Part shown: positions 16,285 through 25,159 of the stretch, piece by piece
How positions within the stretch are numbered: position 1 is the first letter of the stretch
Layout of the letters: the number at the start of each line of letters is the position of its first letter
From: Streptomyces sp. LX-29
Lineage (GTDB): Bacteria > Actinomycetota > Actinomycetes > Streptomycetales > Streptomycetaceae
Length of the DNA stretch: 64,000 bases
Assembly (NCBI RefSeq): GCF_029541745.1
Contig: NZ_CP089746.1
Coordinates: 4,969,559 to 5,033,558, forward strand
Direction: 5' to 3'
Program-made: the position numbers and the translations under genes
Notes under the pieces: generated by a model
Databases searched by the model: none
What the model saw: only the letters and a program-made list of their open reading frames with translations
Told to the model about the DNA's origin: nothing

Positions 16285-16498
16285 GATCCCCGCTACCCCC
16301 GCGTCCCTGCGTCACGCGACTGCCGTGCGCTCACGCACCTGTTCGCGCCCCCACGGGTGAGCCTAGAACGCCCCGGGGGTGATCTTCGAGCGGTTGCGAC
16401 GACAGGAACCTGACGCGGACGTGGACCGGTGCCGGGGCGGCGGCGGTACGCGGGCCAGTTGTTGCCAGCCGCGGCGAAACCTGGCGCACGGCCGCGAT
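16285..16498. promoter_or_regulatory. Divergent regulatory region between two biosynthetic operons
   Basis: The roughly 210 bases between the divergently read PPTase and acyl-AMP ligase genes must hold both promoters. I see no clear -35/-10 pair or inverted repeat. The exact right boundary depends on the ligase start, because the frame is open back to a GTG at 16379. Confidence 0.4.
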
Positions 16499-19400
16499 GT
16501 GTGCTGCGCTTTCAGCGTGCTCCTGAACTGGCTCGAAGATCCGTCACCGACCCGGGGAATCCGCTTCGCCGCCCCCGGCCAGGGCTGGCTGTTCCGCTCC
16601 TACGCGGACCTCGCCGCCGAATCCCTGGCCGTCGCGGCCGCCCTGCGCGACCACCTCGGCCCGCCGCCCGCGGCCGGGGTGGTGAACCTGCTGACCGCGG
16701 ACCCGCGGCGGTTCGTCACCGGCTTCTTCGGTGTGCTGCTCGCCGGGTGTACCCCGTCGCCGATCGCCCCGGCCACCGCCTTCCGGGACCGCTCCGGACA
16801 CCCGGACCATGTGACCGGCATCCTGCGCACGGCCCGGCCGGTCGCGGTGCTGACGGACGAGAAGGCGTACGCCACCGCCGCGGCCGCCGCCACCGCCGCC
16901 GGGCTGGCCGGCCGGGTCCTGACCCATCCGGTGGGCGACGCGGGCGCGGTGCCGGAGCCCGCGCGGGGCACCGGCGGGCCGGTCGGCCCCGGGGCGCACC
17001 GTGCCGCCCCGCCGCGGGACGCGTTGCTCCAGTTCACGTCCGGCTCCAGCGGCAACCCCAAGGGCGTCCGGGTCTCCTGGGAGAACCTGCGGGCCAATGT
17101 GGCGGCCATCAGGCGCTGGTTGGACTGGAGCGACCAGGACGCCTTCGCCAGCTGGCTGCCGCTCCACCACGACATGGGCCTGATCGGGGCGATGATCACC
17201 CCGGTGGTCTCCGGGACCGACCTGTGGCTGATGACCCCGGAGCAGTTCCTCCGCTCGCCGCGCCGCTGGTTGGAGTGCTTCGGCGCGCACGGCGCCACCC
17301 TCACCACCGCTCCCGGCTTCGGCTACGGCTACGCCGCGCGGCGCGTCACCCCGGAGGAGATCGCCGACCTCGACTTCGGCGGCTGGCGGGTGGCGATCCT
17401 CGGTGCCGAGCGCATCGATCCGGCCGCGGCCGCCGACTTCACCGCGCTCACCGCCCCGCGCGGCTTCCGGCACACCAGTCTGGTCCCGGCCTACGGGCTG
17501 GCCGAGGCGACCCTCGCCGCGACCGGCACCACCCCCGGTACTCCCGCGCCGCTGATCGACGTCGGCCCCCGGCCGCCGCGCGTGGGCGACCCGGTCGAGG
17601 TGCTCGGGCGCGGGGTGCTGGGCGTGGACCGGGCCGGCGGCGCCGGCTGGCTCACCGGCTGCGGGGCGCCGGTGCCCGGGCTCACGGTCCGCGTCGTCGA
17701 CGAGGACGGCGCGGCCCTGCCGGACGGCCGCTTCGGCGAGATCGAGTTGCGCGGTGACTCCGTGGCGCGCGGGCACGTCACCGCGGACGGGCTGCCCCCG
17801 GCCGCGCCCGGCGCCACCGCCTTCGTGCCGGACCCGGTCGACGGCGCCCCCGACGTGCTGCGCACCGGCGACTGCGGGCTGCTGCTGGACGGGCAGTTGT
17901 ACGTCCTGGGCCGCATCGGGGACAGCCTCAAGGTGCGCGGTCGCAGCCTGTACGCGGAGGACCTGGAGGCGGAGCTGGCGTCCGCCTTCGGCCCCCGGGC
18001 GGGCCGCTGCACCGCCGTCCTCGGCGCCGCCTCCGGCCAGGACCTCGCCCTGGTGCTCCTGGAGGGGCCGCCGGCGGACGCCGCGGACGACCCCGACCTG
18101 GTGCGGGAGGTGCTGGCCAAGGTGCGGGCCGTGACCTCAGAGCGGGTCCGCACGGTGGTGCTCCGCGGCGGTCGCGGCAGCGTCCCGCGCACCTCCAGCG
18201 GCAAGCCCCGCCGCCGTGCGGTGTGGGACCGCCTGGTCGACAGCGCGGGCGGCTCCGACGACTGGGAGCTGATCGGCGATTCGGGCCCGCCCGGCGACGA
18301 CGGGACCCCGGTTCGCCCCTGGGTGCGACAGCGGGGCGAGGCCGCCCGCGCGGAGCCGTCGCCCGACGCGCCCACGCAGCCGTCGCCTGACGTCCCCGCC
18401 GGTGCCGTCGCCCGCGCGGAGCCGTCGCACGCCGACGCCCCGGTCCCGGCCGCCCGCGCGGAGCACACCGAAGCGCCCGGCGCGGACCGGGCGGGAGCCC
18501 GCCGTACCGAGCGGGGAGAAACACCCCGGACCGAGCACGCGGAGGCGCCCCGCGCGGAGCGTGCGGACAGGCCGGGGGCGGAGCCTCTCGACGCGTCGGA
18601 GGAACCCGCCGGGCGGCGGCCCGCGCGGCTGCCCACCTCCCGCGAGCTCTACGACCGCTGGGAGCGCCAGCAGTGGAGCGTGCGGGAGGTGGCGGTGGAG
18701 CGGGACGCCGAGACCTGGGGCGGGCTGCGGCCCTTCGCCCGCCAGGAGCTGCTCTCCGCGCTGGCCGAGCTCGAGGTCGGCGAGGTGTGTGTGACCCAGA
18801 CGCTGAGCTCGCTGGTCGACGGGGCGCCCACCGAGGACGACCGGATCTACCTGTGCACCCAACTCGCCGACGAGGGGCGCCATGTGCGCTTCTTCCAGGA
18901 CTACCTGGAGTGTGCGGCCGGCGTGGACCTGGCCGCGCCCGCGGACGGCGGGGCCCTGGAGCTGGCGGCGGCGTACGGCCGGCTCTTCGAACCGGAGCTG
19001 CGCCGGGCCACCGCCGCCGCCCGGGACGCGGCGGACGGCGGACACGACGCCTGGTACCGGGCGTTGACGTACTACCACCTGATCACGGAGGGCGTGCTGG
19101 CCACCACCACGCTGCGCACCACCCGCGCCCTCGCGCGGCGCTTCGGCCTGCACGCCCTGGACGACGGGCTGACCCATGTGACCCGGGACGAGTCCCGGCA
19201 CGTCGCCTTCGGGCTGGCCGCCGCCCGCGCGGGGGTGCGCGGGGGCTACCGGGACGCCGTCGCGGAGAGCTACCTCAGCGGGGTGGAGCTGGCCGCGCGG
19301 GTCATGGTGGCCCCCGACCGCCGGGCCGTGTCCCCCCGCCTGCGGCCGGCCCTCGTTACCCGCGCGGAACAGCTGTCCGGCCACTGGGAGTTGGCCCGAG

Positions 19401-19693
19401 ACCGGATGCTGCGACAGCTGGGCCAGATCGGCCTCGGCGAGCTGCGGGGGGTGGCCGGGCGGAGCTGGGACGGCGGCCGGGAGCGAGCGCTGGACGAGTA
19501 CCGCGAGCGGTGGGGGGTGGACCACCCGGTGCGGCTGGCCGCGGGCGGCGCGACCACGGGCGGCGCGACCGGAGGCGGCGCGACCGGAGGCGGGCCGGCG
19601 CGGGCGGCCACCGCCCCCGCTCCCTCCTCCGCCGGCGCGGGCGCCCCGGGGTCGTCCGAGGAGACCCCAGCCGGTCGCGGCCCGTCCGCCTGA
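16499..19693 (+). CDS. Fatty acyl-AMP ligase fused to an R2/AurF-like diiron domain
   Basis: This fusion is about 1064 aa long. Residues about 1-585 form a fatty acyl-AMP ligase: FTSGSSGNPKG (A3, about 178), LPLHHDMGLIGAM (about 222), VPAYGLAEATLA, RTGDCG, and the A10 Lys in RTSSGKPRR (about 565). Residues about 595-705 are a Pro/Ala/Glu/Arg-rich linker. Residues about 710-1010 are a ferritin-like helical domain with two carboxylate-His pairs, ADEGRHVRFF (about 791) and RDESRHVAFG (about 897), plus Glu in LAELEVGEV and LITEGV: the six-ligand pattern of ribonucleotide reductase R2 and AurF-type oxygenases. A Gly/Thr-rich tail ends the protein. The ligase should charge an acyl chain onto an ACP and the diiron domain could oxidise the same cargo. 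Start uncertain (GTG 16499, 16517 or upstream). Confidence 0.87.
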   Translation: MCCAFSVLLNWLEDPSPTRGIRFAAPGQGWLFRSYADLAAESLAVAAALRDHLGPPPAAGVVNLLTADPRRFVTGFFGVLLAGCTPSPIAPATAFRDRSGHPDHVTGILRTARPVAVLTDEKAYATAAAAATAAGLAGRVLTHPVGDAGAVPEPARGTGGPVGPGAHRAAPPRDALLQFTSGSSGNPKGVRVSWENLRANVAAIRRWLDWSDQDAFASWLPLHHDMGLIGAMITPVVSGTDLWLMTPEQFLRSPRRWLECFGAHGATLTTAPGFGYGYAARRVTPEEIADLDFGGWRVAILGAERIDPAAAADFTALTAPRGFRHTSLVPAYGLAEATLAATGTTPGTPAPLIDVGPRPPRVGDPVEVLGRGVLGVDRAGGAGWLTGCGAPVPGLTVRVVDEDGAALPDGRFGEIELRGDSVARGHVTADGLPPAAPGATAFVPDPVDGAPDVLRTGDCGLLLDGQLYVLGRIGDSLKVRGRSLYAEDLEAELASAFGPRAGRCTAVLGAASGQDLALVLLEGPPADAADDPDLVREVLAKVRAVTSERVRTVVLRGGRGSVPRTSSGKPRRRAVWDRLVDSAGGSDDWELIGDSGPPGDDGTPVRPWVRQRGEAARAEPSPDAPTQPSPDVPAGAVARAEPSHADAPVPAARAEHTEAPGADRAGARRTERGETPRTEHAEAPRAERADRPGAEPLDASEEPAGRRPARLPTSRELYDRWERQQWSVREVAVERDAETWGGLRPFARQELLSALAELEVGEVCVTQTLSSLVDGAPTEDDRIYLCTQLADEGRHVRFFQDYLECAAGVDLAAPADGGALELAAAYGRLFEPELRRATAAARDAADGGHDAWYRALTYYHLITEGVLATTTLRTTRALARRFGLHALDDGLTHVTRDESRHVAFGLAAARAGVRGGYRDAVAESYLSGVELAARVMVAPDRRAVSPRLRPALVTRAEQLSGHWELARDRMLRQLGQIGLGELRGVAGRSWDGGRERALDEYRERWGVDHPVRLAAGGATTGGATGGGATGGGPARAATAPAPSSAGAGAPGSSEETPAGRGPSA

Positions 19694-19801
19694 GCGGCGA
19701 CTGAGGGACGTCGGAATTCGGCCATGCCGCCGCTGCCCGGCGAACCGCGTGCGCCGACCGACCGTCTTCATCCAATGACCGTCACGAGCCGTCGACCACG
19801 C

Positions 19802-19818
19802 GCGGTACGAAGTACCGC
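19802..19818. promoter_or_regulatory. Perfect inverted repeat upstream of the ACP gene
   Basis: GCGGTAC and GTACCGC flank the three bases GAA, about 35 bases before the ACP start codon and outside any gene. It could be an operator or a weak terminator for the long ligase gene that ends at 19693. Confidence 0.5.
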
Positions 19819-19853
19819 ACGTGGCGGGGAACTCTTGTTAAGGAGCGCAACGC

Positions 19854-20114
19854 ATGGGAGCCGCTGAGGCGCTCGACGCCAGGATCCGGGAGATCATCGG
19901 CGAGATGTGTCCGCTGGGGGCGCGCACCGTACGGGACAGCGACCGCCTGTCCGACGACCTGGGGTACGACTCGGTCGCCTTCCTGGAGCTCGCGCTCGCG
20001 CTGGAGGCCGAGTTCGAGCTGGAGGCCATCGACGAGGACGAGGCGGGCGAACTCGCCACCGTCGCCGACATCGAGACCCTGGTGCGCCGGCTCTGCGGCG
20101 TGGGCGCGGAATAG
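19854..20114 (+). CDS. Acyl carrier protein, probable partner of the acyl-AMP ligase
   Basis: This 86-aa carrier protein starts at an ATG after TTAAGGAGC. The modified Ser is in DDLGYDSVAFLEL. The length and charge fit a type II ACP. It directly follows the fatty acyl-AMP ligase fusion and precedes a PPTase-carrier protein and two acyl-CoA dehydrogenase genes. In lipopeptide clusters the order ligase, ACP, dehydrogenase is used to load and desaturate a fatty acid, and the same job is inferred here. Confidence 0.9.
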   Translation: MGAAEALDARIREIIGEMCPLGARTVRDSDRLSDDLGYDSVAFLELALALEAEFELEAIDEDEAGELATVADIETLVRRLCGVGAE

Positions 20115-20123
20115 GCGGGCACG

Positions 20124-21152
20124 GTGGGGGAGTCGATGGTCCGCGAGGAGGAGGGGCGGCTGCACGGCCGGTACCGACTCGTCGGCGCGGAGGTGGAGGT
20201 GTGGACGGCGCCGGTGCCCCGCCGGCTGACCGACGCGGCCCTGGCGTGTCTGTCGGCCCCGGAGCACGCACGGGCGCTGTCCTTCGGCGAGCCGTTGCGG
20301 CGCCATGAGTTCGTGGCCGGCCGGGCGCTGGCCCGGCGGGTGCTCGCCGCCCGGCTCGGGGTGCGCCCGGCGGAGGTGGCGCTGGCCGAGGATCCGGCCG
20401 GTCGGCCCTATCTGGCCACCGACCGTCGGCTGGCCACCCTGCGCCGCACCGAGGCCCGGGTGGGCGACTTCAACCTCTCCCACTCCGACGGACTGGTGTT
20501 GTTGGCGCTGACCGGCAGCGCCCACGCCCGGGTCGGGGTGGACGTGGAGCGGCTGCACCCGCGCCCCTGCGCCGACCGGTTGGCGGCCCGCTACTTCTCC
20601 ACCGAGGAGCGGCGTCGGCTGGCCCGCTGCGCGGGGCACGAGGAGCGCGGGCTCGGCGAGTGGTACCGCATCTGGACCCGCCGCGAGGCGCTGGCCAAGG
20701 CCCGCGGGGCCGGGGCCCGGGGCATGCGGTGGCCGCCGCCCGCACCCGGGCGACACGGCGCGCGCATGCTCACCCCCGCCGTGGGCTACGCCGCCTGCCT
20801 GGCCGTGCTCCGCACCCCACCGTCCGCCTCACTCCGTCAGGAACCGCGCATGAACACCGTGGAAGACCTCTGCACGCTCATCGAGTCGTGCATCGCCTGG
20901 GAGGCGGACGAGACGCCTCAGCCGATCACGCCGGACACCGCGCTGCTGGCCACCGGGATGCTGGACTCCATGGCGATCATGAAAATAGTCGCCGCCGTGG
21001 AGGCGGCCACCGGCGTGCCCTTCCCCGAGACCCGCATCGTCGCCGCCAGCTTCACCTCCCCGCGCGCCCTGTGGGAGGCCGTGGAGGACGTCCTCGCCGA
21101 CGTCGAGGCCGATGCCGCCGCCAGTGGAGACGCGCGTGGCGCTCTTCAGTGA
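20124..21152 (+). CDS. PPTase-carrier protein fusion
   Basis: One uninterrupted frame of 342 codons encodes two domains. Residues about 1-235 are an Sfp-type phosphopantetheinyl transferase with FNLSHSDG, VGVDVERL and WTRREALAKARG, in which the usual Lys of WxxKEA is Arg. From about residue 243 a carrier domain follows, with the Ser in ATGMLDSMAIMK. The carrier part starts with a Met at 20850 preceded by CAGGAA, so it might also be translated on its own from an internal start. The carrier resembles peptidyl carrier proteins that hold amino acids for oxidation. A PPTase joined to its own substrate would self-activate. The GTG start at 20124 is uncertain; an ATG at 20136 is in frame. Confidence 0.8.
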   Translation: MGESMVREEEGRLHGRYRLVGAEVEVWTAPVPRRLTDAALACLSAPEHARALSFGEPLRRHEFVAGRALARRVLAARLGVRPAEVALAEDPAGRPYLATDRRLATLRRTEARVGDFNLSHSDGLVLLALTGSAHARVGVDVERLHPRPCADRLAARYFSTEERRRLARCAGHEERGLGEWYRIWTRREALAKARGAGARGMRWPPPAPGRHGARMLTPAVGYAACLAVLRTPPSASLRQEPRMNTVEDLCTLIESCIAWEADETPQPITPDTALLATGMLDSMAIMKIVAAVEAATGVPFPETRIVAASFTSPRALWEAVEDVLADVEADAAASGDARGALQ

Positions 21153-22458
21153 ACACCCCGCCCTGGAGGCCCGGGTCGCCTCCTACGCGGCCGCCGCGCG
21201 GTCCGCGCTCCGCGCGGGACGCGACGAGCAGGGGGCGGGCGGGCCGGACTCCGGGGAACGGGCCCCCGGCGCGCACGAGATACGCGCCCGCTGGCGCCGG
21301 ATGGCGGTGCTGGGCGTGCTGCCGCCGCTGACCCCGCCGGAACCCGGGATGCCCGCCCCGACCCCGGGGGAACCCGCCCCACCCCCGACGGAGTCCGGCC
21401 CGGACCAGCCGGACGGCCCGGACCAGCCGGACGGCCTGGACCGGCCGGACGGCCCCGCTGCGGGGGCCGCCGCGCCCTACGGGGAGGTCGCCGGCACCCT
21501 CGCCGCCCTCGAGGGCCTGGGGCTGGCCGGGGTGGACATCGGACTGTGTTACGCCCTGACCTCGCAGGCGTTCGGGATGCAGTTCCCGCTGCGGCCGTGG
21601 CTCACCGCGGAGCAGCGGGCCGCGCTCGCGGGGGCGGCCGAAGGCGACCGGCTGCTGTGCCACGCGCTGACCGAGGCGGGCGGCGGCAGTGACCCGTTGT
21701 CGATGACCACGCGGGCCGAGCGCCGGCCGGACGGCTCGTATGTGCTGCGCGGCGAGAAGCGGTTCGTGACGGCGGCGCCGGTCGCCGACACCGCCCTGGT
21801 CTTCGCCCGCACCGGCGAGGGCCGCTCGCCCTTCGCCCTGTCCGCCTTCCTGGTCGACACCGCCGCCCCCGGTGTCGTACGCGGCGAGCCGGTGCACAAG
21901 ACCGCGCTGACCGGGGTCCCCATGGGCGGGCTGCGGCTGGACGGGGTGCGGGTGGCCGCCGAGGCCCGGGTGGGCGAGGAGGGCGCGGGTCTGGCGGTGC
22001 TCACCGCCACCACCACCTGGGAGCGGGCGCTGCTGCTCGGCCACGCCCTGGGCCCCATGCGCCGCACCCTGGACCGCACCCTGGAGTGGGCCAAGTCGCG
22101 CGAACACTTCGGCCGTCGGATGGCGGCCAGCCACCTGGTGGCGGGCCGGATCTGCGAGATGGCGCTGGCGCTGTACCGCTCGCGGAAGCTGCTCTACGGG
22201 GTCGCCGCCCGGCTGGACGCCGGGGTGTCCGTGCGGCAGGTCGCCGACGAGGCGGCGCTGATCAAGATCTCGGTCACCGAGGACCACCAGGCGTTCGCCC
22301 GGCACGCGGCCCAGCTCGGCGGGGTGCGGGCGTTCCTGCGCGACGACGAGCTGGCGGTGGACCTGGCCGGGCCGATGGCCGGCAGCAGCTACGCCGGCCC
22401 CAACGACCTGCTCCGGATCACCGTGGCGCGCCAGCTCGGCCTGCCGGTGCCGAGCTGA
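21136..22458 (+). CDS. Acyl-CoA dehydrogenase-like flavoenzyme 1
   Basis: This protein of about 440 aa has the acyl-CoA dehydrogenase fold: CHALTEAGGGSDPLSM in the flavin/substrate loop, GEKRFVTAAPVADTALVF in the middle domain and C-terminal helices with TTWERALLLGHALG and AAQLGGVRAFL. Residues about 75-105 are a Pro-rich insertion with three copies of a PDQPDG-like unit, absent from normal family members. Its start overlaps the preceding carrier gene; the GTG at 21136 has GGAG upstream, and ATG 21112 is an alternative. Such enzymes oxidise acyl- or aminoacyl-carrier substrates (for example prolyl to pyrrolyl, or 2,3-desaturation of fatty acyl-ACP). Which one applies here cannot be decided by eye. 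Confidence 0.87.
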   Translation: MALFSEHPALEARVASYAAAARSALRAGRDEQGAGGPDSGERAPGAHEIRARWRRMAVLGVLPPLTPPEPGMPAPTPGEPAPPPTESGPDQPDGPDQPDGLDRPDGPAAGAAAPYGEVAGTLAALEGLGLAGVDIGLCYALTSQAFGMQFPLRPWLTAEQRAALAGAAEGDRLLCHALTEAGGGSDPLSMTTRAERRPDGSYVLRGEKRFVTAAPVADTALVFARTGEGRSPFALSAFLVDTAAPGVVRGEPVHKTALTGVPMGGLRLDGVRVAAEARVGEEGAGLAVLTATTTWERALLLGHALGPMRRTLDRTLEWAKSREHFGRRMAASHLVAGRICEMALALYRSRKLLYGVAARLDAGVSVRQVADEAALIKISVTEDHQAFARHAAQLGGVRAFLRDDELAVDLAGPMAGSSYAGPNDLLRITVARQLGLPVPS

Positions 22459-23663
22459 TGCGGGGAGACCGGGGGGCGATGAGGGCGACCGTACTGCCGG
22501 AGACGCTGGCGGACATCCTGGAGCTGACCGCCGAGGTCGGCGACCGGCTCGCCGCGCGGGCGGCCGCGGTGGACGCCGGCACCGAGCCCAGCGAGCCCGG
22601 ATACCGGGAGCTGCGGGAGGCCGGGCTGCCGGCGCTGCTGGTGCCCCGCGCGGCCGGCGGCGCCGGACTGGACTTCGCGGGCTACACCAGGGTGCTGGAG
22701 ACGCTGGCCGCGCGGGACGCCGCCACCGCGCTCGGCTTCAACATGCACAACGTGGCCATCGGGGCCCTCTGCGAGTCGGCCGACACCCCGCTGCCGGCCG
22801 GCGCCGAGGAGTTCCGGCACTGGGTGTTCACGGAGGTGACGGAGGGCCGCGCGCTGTTCGCCTCGGCGGTCTCCGAACCCGGCACCGGCGCCAAACTGCG
22901 CGCCCTGCGCACCACCTACCGCGCGGACGGCGACGGTTACGTCCTGGACGGCACCAAGTCCTTCGTCTCGCTGTCGGGCCTGGCCGACTACTTCGTGGTC
23001 GCCGCGGCCGCGCGGGAGGGGGCGGACGAGGTCTCGCACTTCGTGGTCGCCGCCGACGACCCCGGGGTGCGCTTCGGGGAGCTGTGGGAGGGCGCGGCGA
23101 TGAACGGGACCCGCACCGGCGGCCTGGTCCTGGACGGCGTGCGGCTGCCGCGCTCCCGGCTCTTCCTGGGCGTGGAGGGCATGTCGCTGTACAAGCTGGT
23201 GCGCGAGCCGCACTGGATGGTGGCCGGCTACACCGGGGTGTACCTGGGGATCGCGCAGGCGCTGTTCGACCACGTCGTCGACTTCGTGCGCGGCAGCGCG
23301 CGGCACCGGGACTCGCCGGTGGTCCGGCACGAGGTGGGGCGACTGTCCGCCGAGCTGCGGGCCGCCCGCGCGCTGGTCTACGCCGCGGGCGAGCTGGTCG
23401 TCGCACGGCGTGGCTCGACCGAGGCGAACGCGTCCGTGCACGCCGCCAAGTACACGGTCGGCGAGCTGGCTCCACGGCTGGCGCTGGCCGCGGTGCGGAT
23501 CTGCGGCGCCTCGGCGCTGGGGCGGGCGCGGCCGGTGGAGCGGCTGCTGCGCGAGTCGAGCTTCGCGCTGGTGATGCCTGCCAAGCCGGACGAGTGCCTG
23601 GAGTACCTCGGGAAGGCCGCGCTGGGGGTCAACCTGCGCGACGTCGACTCCCTCGACTGGTGA
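22458..23663 (+). CDS. Acyl-CoA dehydrogenase-like flavoenzyme 2
   Basis: This 401-aa acyl-CoA dehydrogenase family member starts on an ATG overlapping the stop of the first (TGATG). Motifs include AVSEPGTGAKL in the flavin-binding loop, LDGTKSFVSLSGLADYFVV, and GLVLDGVRLPRSRLF. It lacks the insertion found in its neighbour and is clearly a different subfamily. Two adjacent dehydrogenases suggest two successive or two separate oxidations, for instance one on the acyl-ACP and one on the aminoacyl carrier. Translational coupling indicates they are made together. Confidence 0.88.
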   Translation: MRGDRGAMRATVLPETLADILELTAEVGDRLAARAAAVDAGTEPSEPGYRELREAGLPALLVPRAAGGAGLDFAGYTRVLETLAARDAATALGFNMHNVAIGALCESADTPLPAGAEEFRHWVFTEVTEGRALFASAVSEPGTGAKLRALRTTYRADGDGYVLDGTKSFVSLSGLADYFVVAAAAREGADEVSHFVVAADDPGVRFGELWEGAAMNGTRTGGLVLDGVRLPRSRLFLGVEGMSLYKLVREPHWMVAGYTGVYLGIAQALFDHVVDFVRGSARHRDSPVVRHEVGRLSAELRAARALVYAAGELVVARRGSTEANASVHAAKYTVGELAPRLALAAVRICGASALGRARPVERLLRESSFALVMPAKPDECLEYLGKAALGVNLRDVDSLDW

Positions 23664-23770
23664 CGGTCGTCGGCGAACACCCGAGCCCCGCCGGGCACGA
23701 CAGGTCGAGCGCGAGGCAGGCGGGGCGGACCCGGCGAGCACCGGGCACCGAGCGCTGAGACCCGGAAACG

Positions 23771-23802
23771 CGAGAAACCGAGAGATCGAGAAACCGAGAG
23801 AT
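23771..23802. repeat. Perfect 16-bp direct repeat
   Basis: Two exact, adjacent copies of CGAGAAACCGAGAGAT stand in the spacer before the first halogenase gene, followed by a purine-rich GAGGGAGGG ribosome binding site. Confidence 0.8.
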
Positions 23803-23822
23803 CGAGGACGAGGGAGGGATCG

Positions 23823-25100
23823 ATGCACCCGGACACGGTGGACGCGGTGGTGATCGGCGCCGGGCCCGCGGGTTCCGTCGCCGCCACGGTGCTGGCCGGG
23901 GCCGGTCGTTCGGTGCTGCTGCTGGAGCGCCGCACGCTGCCCCGCTTCCACATAGGCGAGTCCCTGCTGCCGTACAACATGGCGCTGTTCGAGCAGTTGG
24001 GCATCGCCGACCACCTGGCGGCCCAGGGGTACGTCGACAAGCACGGGGCGGAGTTCTGCGGGGGCTCCCTCGGCCGGTTCGGCCGGCTGTCCTTCACCGC
24101 CCAGGGGCCCGATCGCCACCACGCGGCGTACCAGGTGGAGCGGGCGAGCTTCGACCACACGCTGGCCCGGGTCGCCCGTGAGCGCGGCGCCACGCTGGTG
24201 GAGGAGGCCACGGTCGGCGAGCTGCTCCGCGAGGGCGAGCGGGTGACCGGGGTGAGCTACCGGCACGCCGGCCGCACCCACACCGTCCGCGCCCCGTACG
24301 TCATCGACTGCGGCGGCCGCGCCAGCAAGATCGCACAGACCTTCCGGCTGCGCCGCCCGCTGCCCGACCGCCGCATGGTCGCCGTCTTCCGCCACTTCAC
24401 CGGCGTACGGGAGGAGCACAACCCCGGACACGAGGGCGACATCCAGATCGGCAACCACAAGGACGGCTGGCTGTGGGCCATCCCGATCCACCGGGACACG
24501 CTCAGCGTGGGTGCCGTGATGCCGCGCGAGGTCTTCGCCTCCGGCACGCCCGAGGAGCTCTACGACCGCCACCTGGCGCGCGTCGCCCGCATCGCGCGGC
24601 GCGTCACGGGCGCCGAGCCGGGACCCGAGCTGCGCGTGGAGACGGACTACAACTACTACGCGGACACGGTCGCCGGGCCCGGCTGGTTCCTGGCCGGCGA
24701 CGCCGCCGCCTTCTTCGACCCGATCTTCTCCGCCGGCGCGTTCCTCGCCATGACCACCGGCAAGGCCGCCGCCGAGGCGGTGCACCGGCTGCTGGACGCC
24801 CCGGAGGAGGCCGCGCCGGCCCAGGAGGCGTACGCGTCCTTCTACAAGACCGGCTACGACATGTACGCCCGGCTCATCCACGCCTACTACGACCACACCT
24901 ACAGCCTGCGCTCCTTCCTGAAATCCATGGGAATGGAGATAGAGGGCGCGGTCATCGACAACACGTGGTTCGTACGGCTCGTCAGTGGGGATTTCTGGAC
25001 CGACGGCAATCCGCTGAACGAGCTGCTGCGCGGGGAATCCCGATGGGACACGTTCGCTCCCTTCGAGCGCGTCCGGAAGTGCCCGTTCTACAGCGGTTGA
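23823..25100 (+). CDS. Flavin-dependent halogenase 1 (PltA-like size)
   Basis: This 425-aa FAD-dependent halogenase opens with the dinucleotide-binding motif VIGAGPAGSVAA. The family-specific WxWxIP motif is present as GWLWAIPI, and a Lys in VDKHGAEF fits the position of the catalytic Lys that carries hypohalous acid. RFHIGESLLP is typical of halogenases acting on carrier-bound substrates. The C-terminal helices (about 330-425) match the shorter, PltA-like type that halogenate pyrroles or phenols on carrier proteins. The start ATG follows a GGGAGGGAT site. A flavin reductase is not obvious nearby. Substrate assignment is inference. Confidence 0.9.
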   Translation: MHPDTVDAVVIGAGPAGSVAATVLAGAGRSVLLLERRTLPRFHIGESLLPYNMALFEQLGIADHLAAQGYVDKHGAEFCGGSLGRFGRLSFTAQGPDRHHAAYQVERASFDHTLARVARERGATLVEEATVGELLREGERVTGVSYRHAGRTHTVRAPYVIDCGGRASKIAQTFRLRRPLPDRRMVAVFRHFTGVREEHNPGHEGDIQIGNHKDGWLWAIPIHRDTLSVGAVMPREVFASGTPEELYDRHLARVARIARRVTGAEPGPELRVETDYNYYADTVAGPGWFLAGDAAAFFDPIFSAGAFLAMTTGKAAAEAVHRLLDAPEEAAPAQEAYASFYKTGYDMYARLIHAYYDHTYSLRSFLKSMGMEIEGAVIDNTWFVRLVSGDFWTDGNPLNELLRGESRWDTFAPFERVRKCPFYSG

Positions 25101-25159
25101 GTGTCATGTCTGGGTCACCGCGGCGAAGTCGCTTTTACCGACACGGGGGTTGATAGCAC

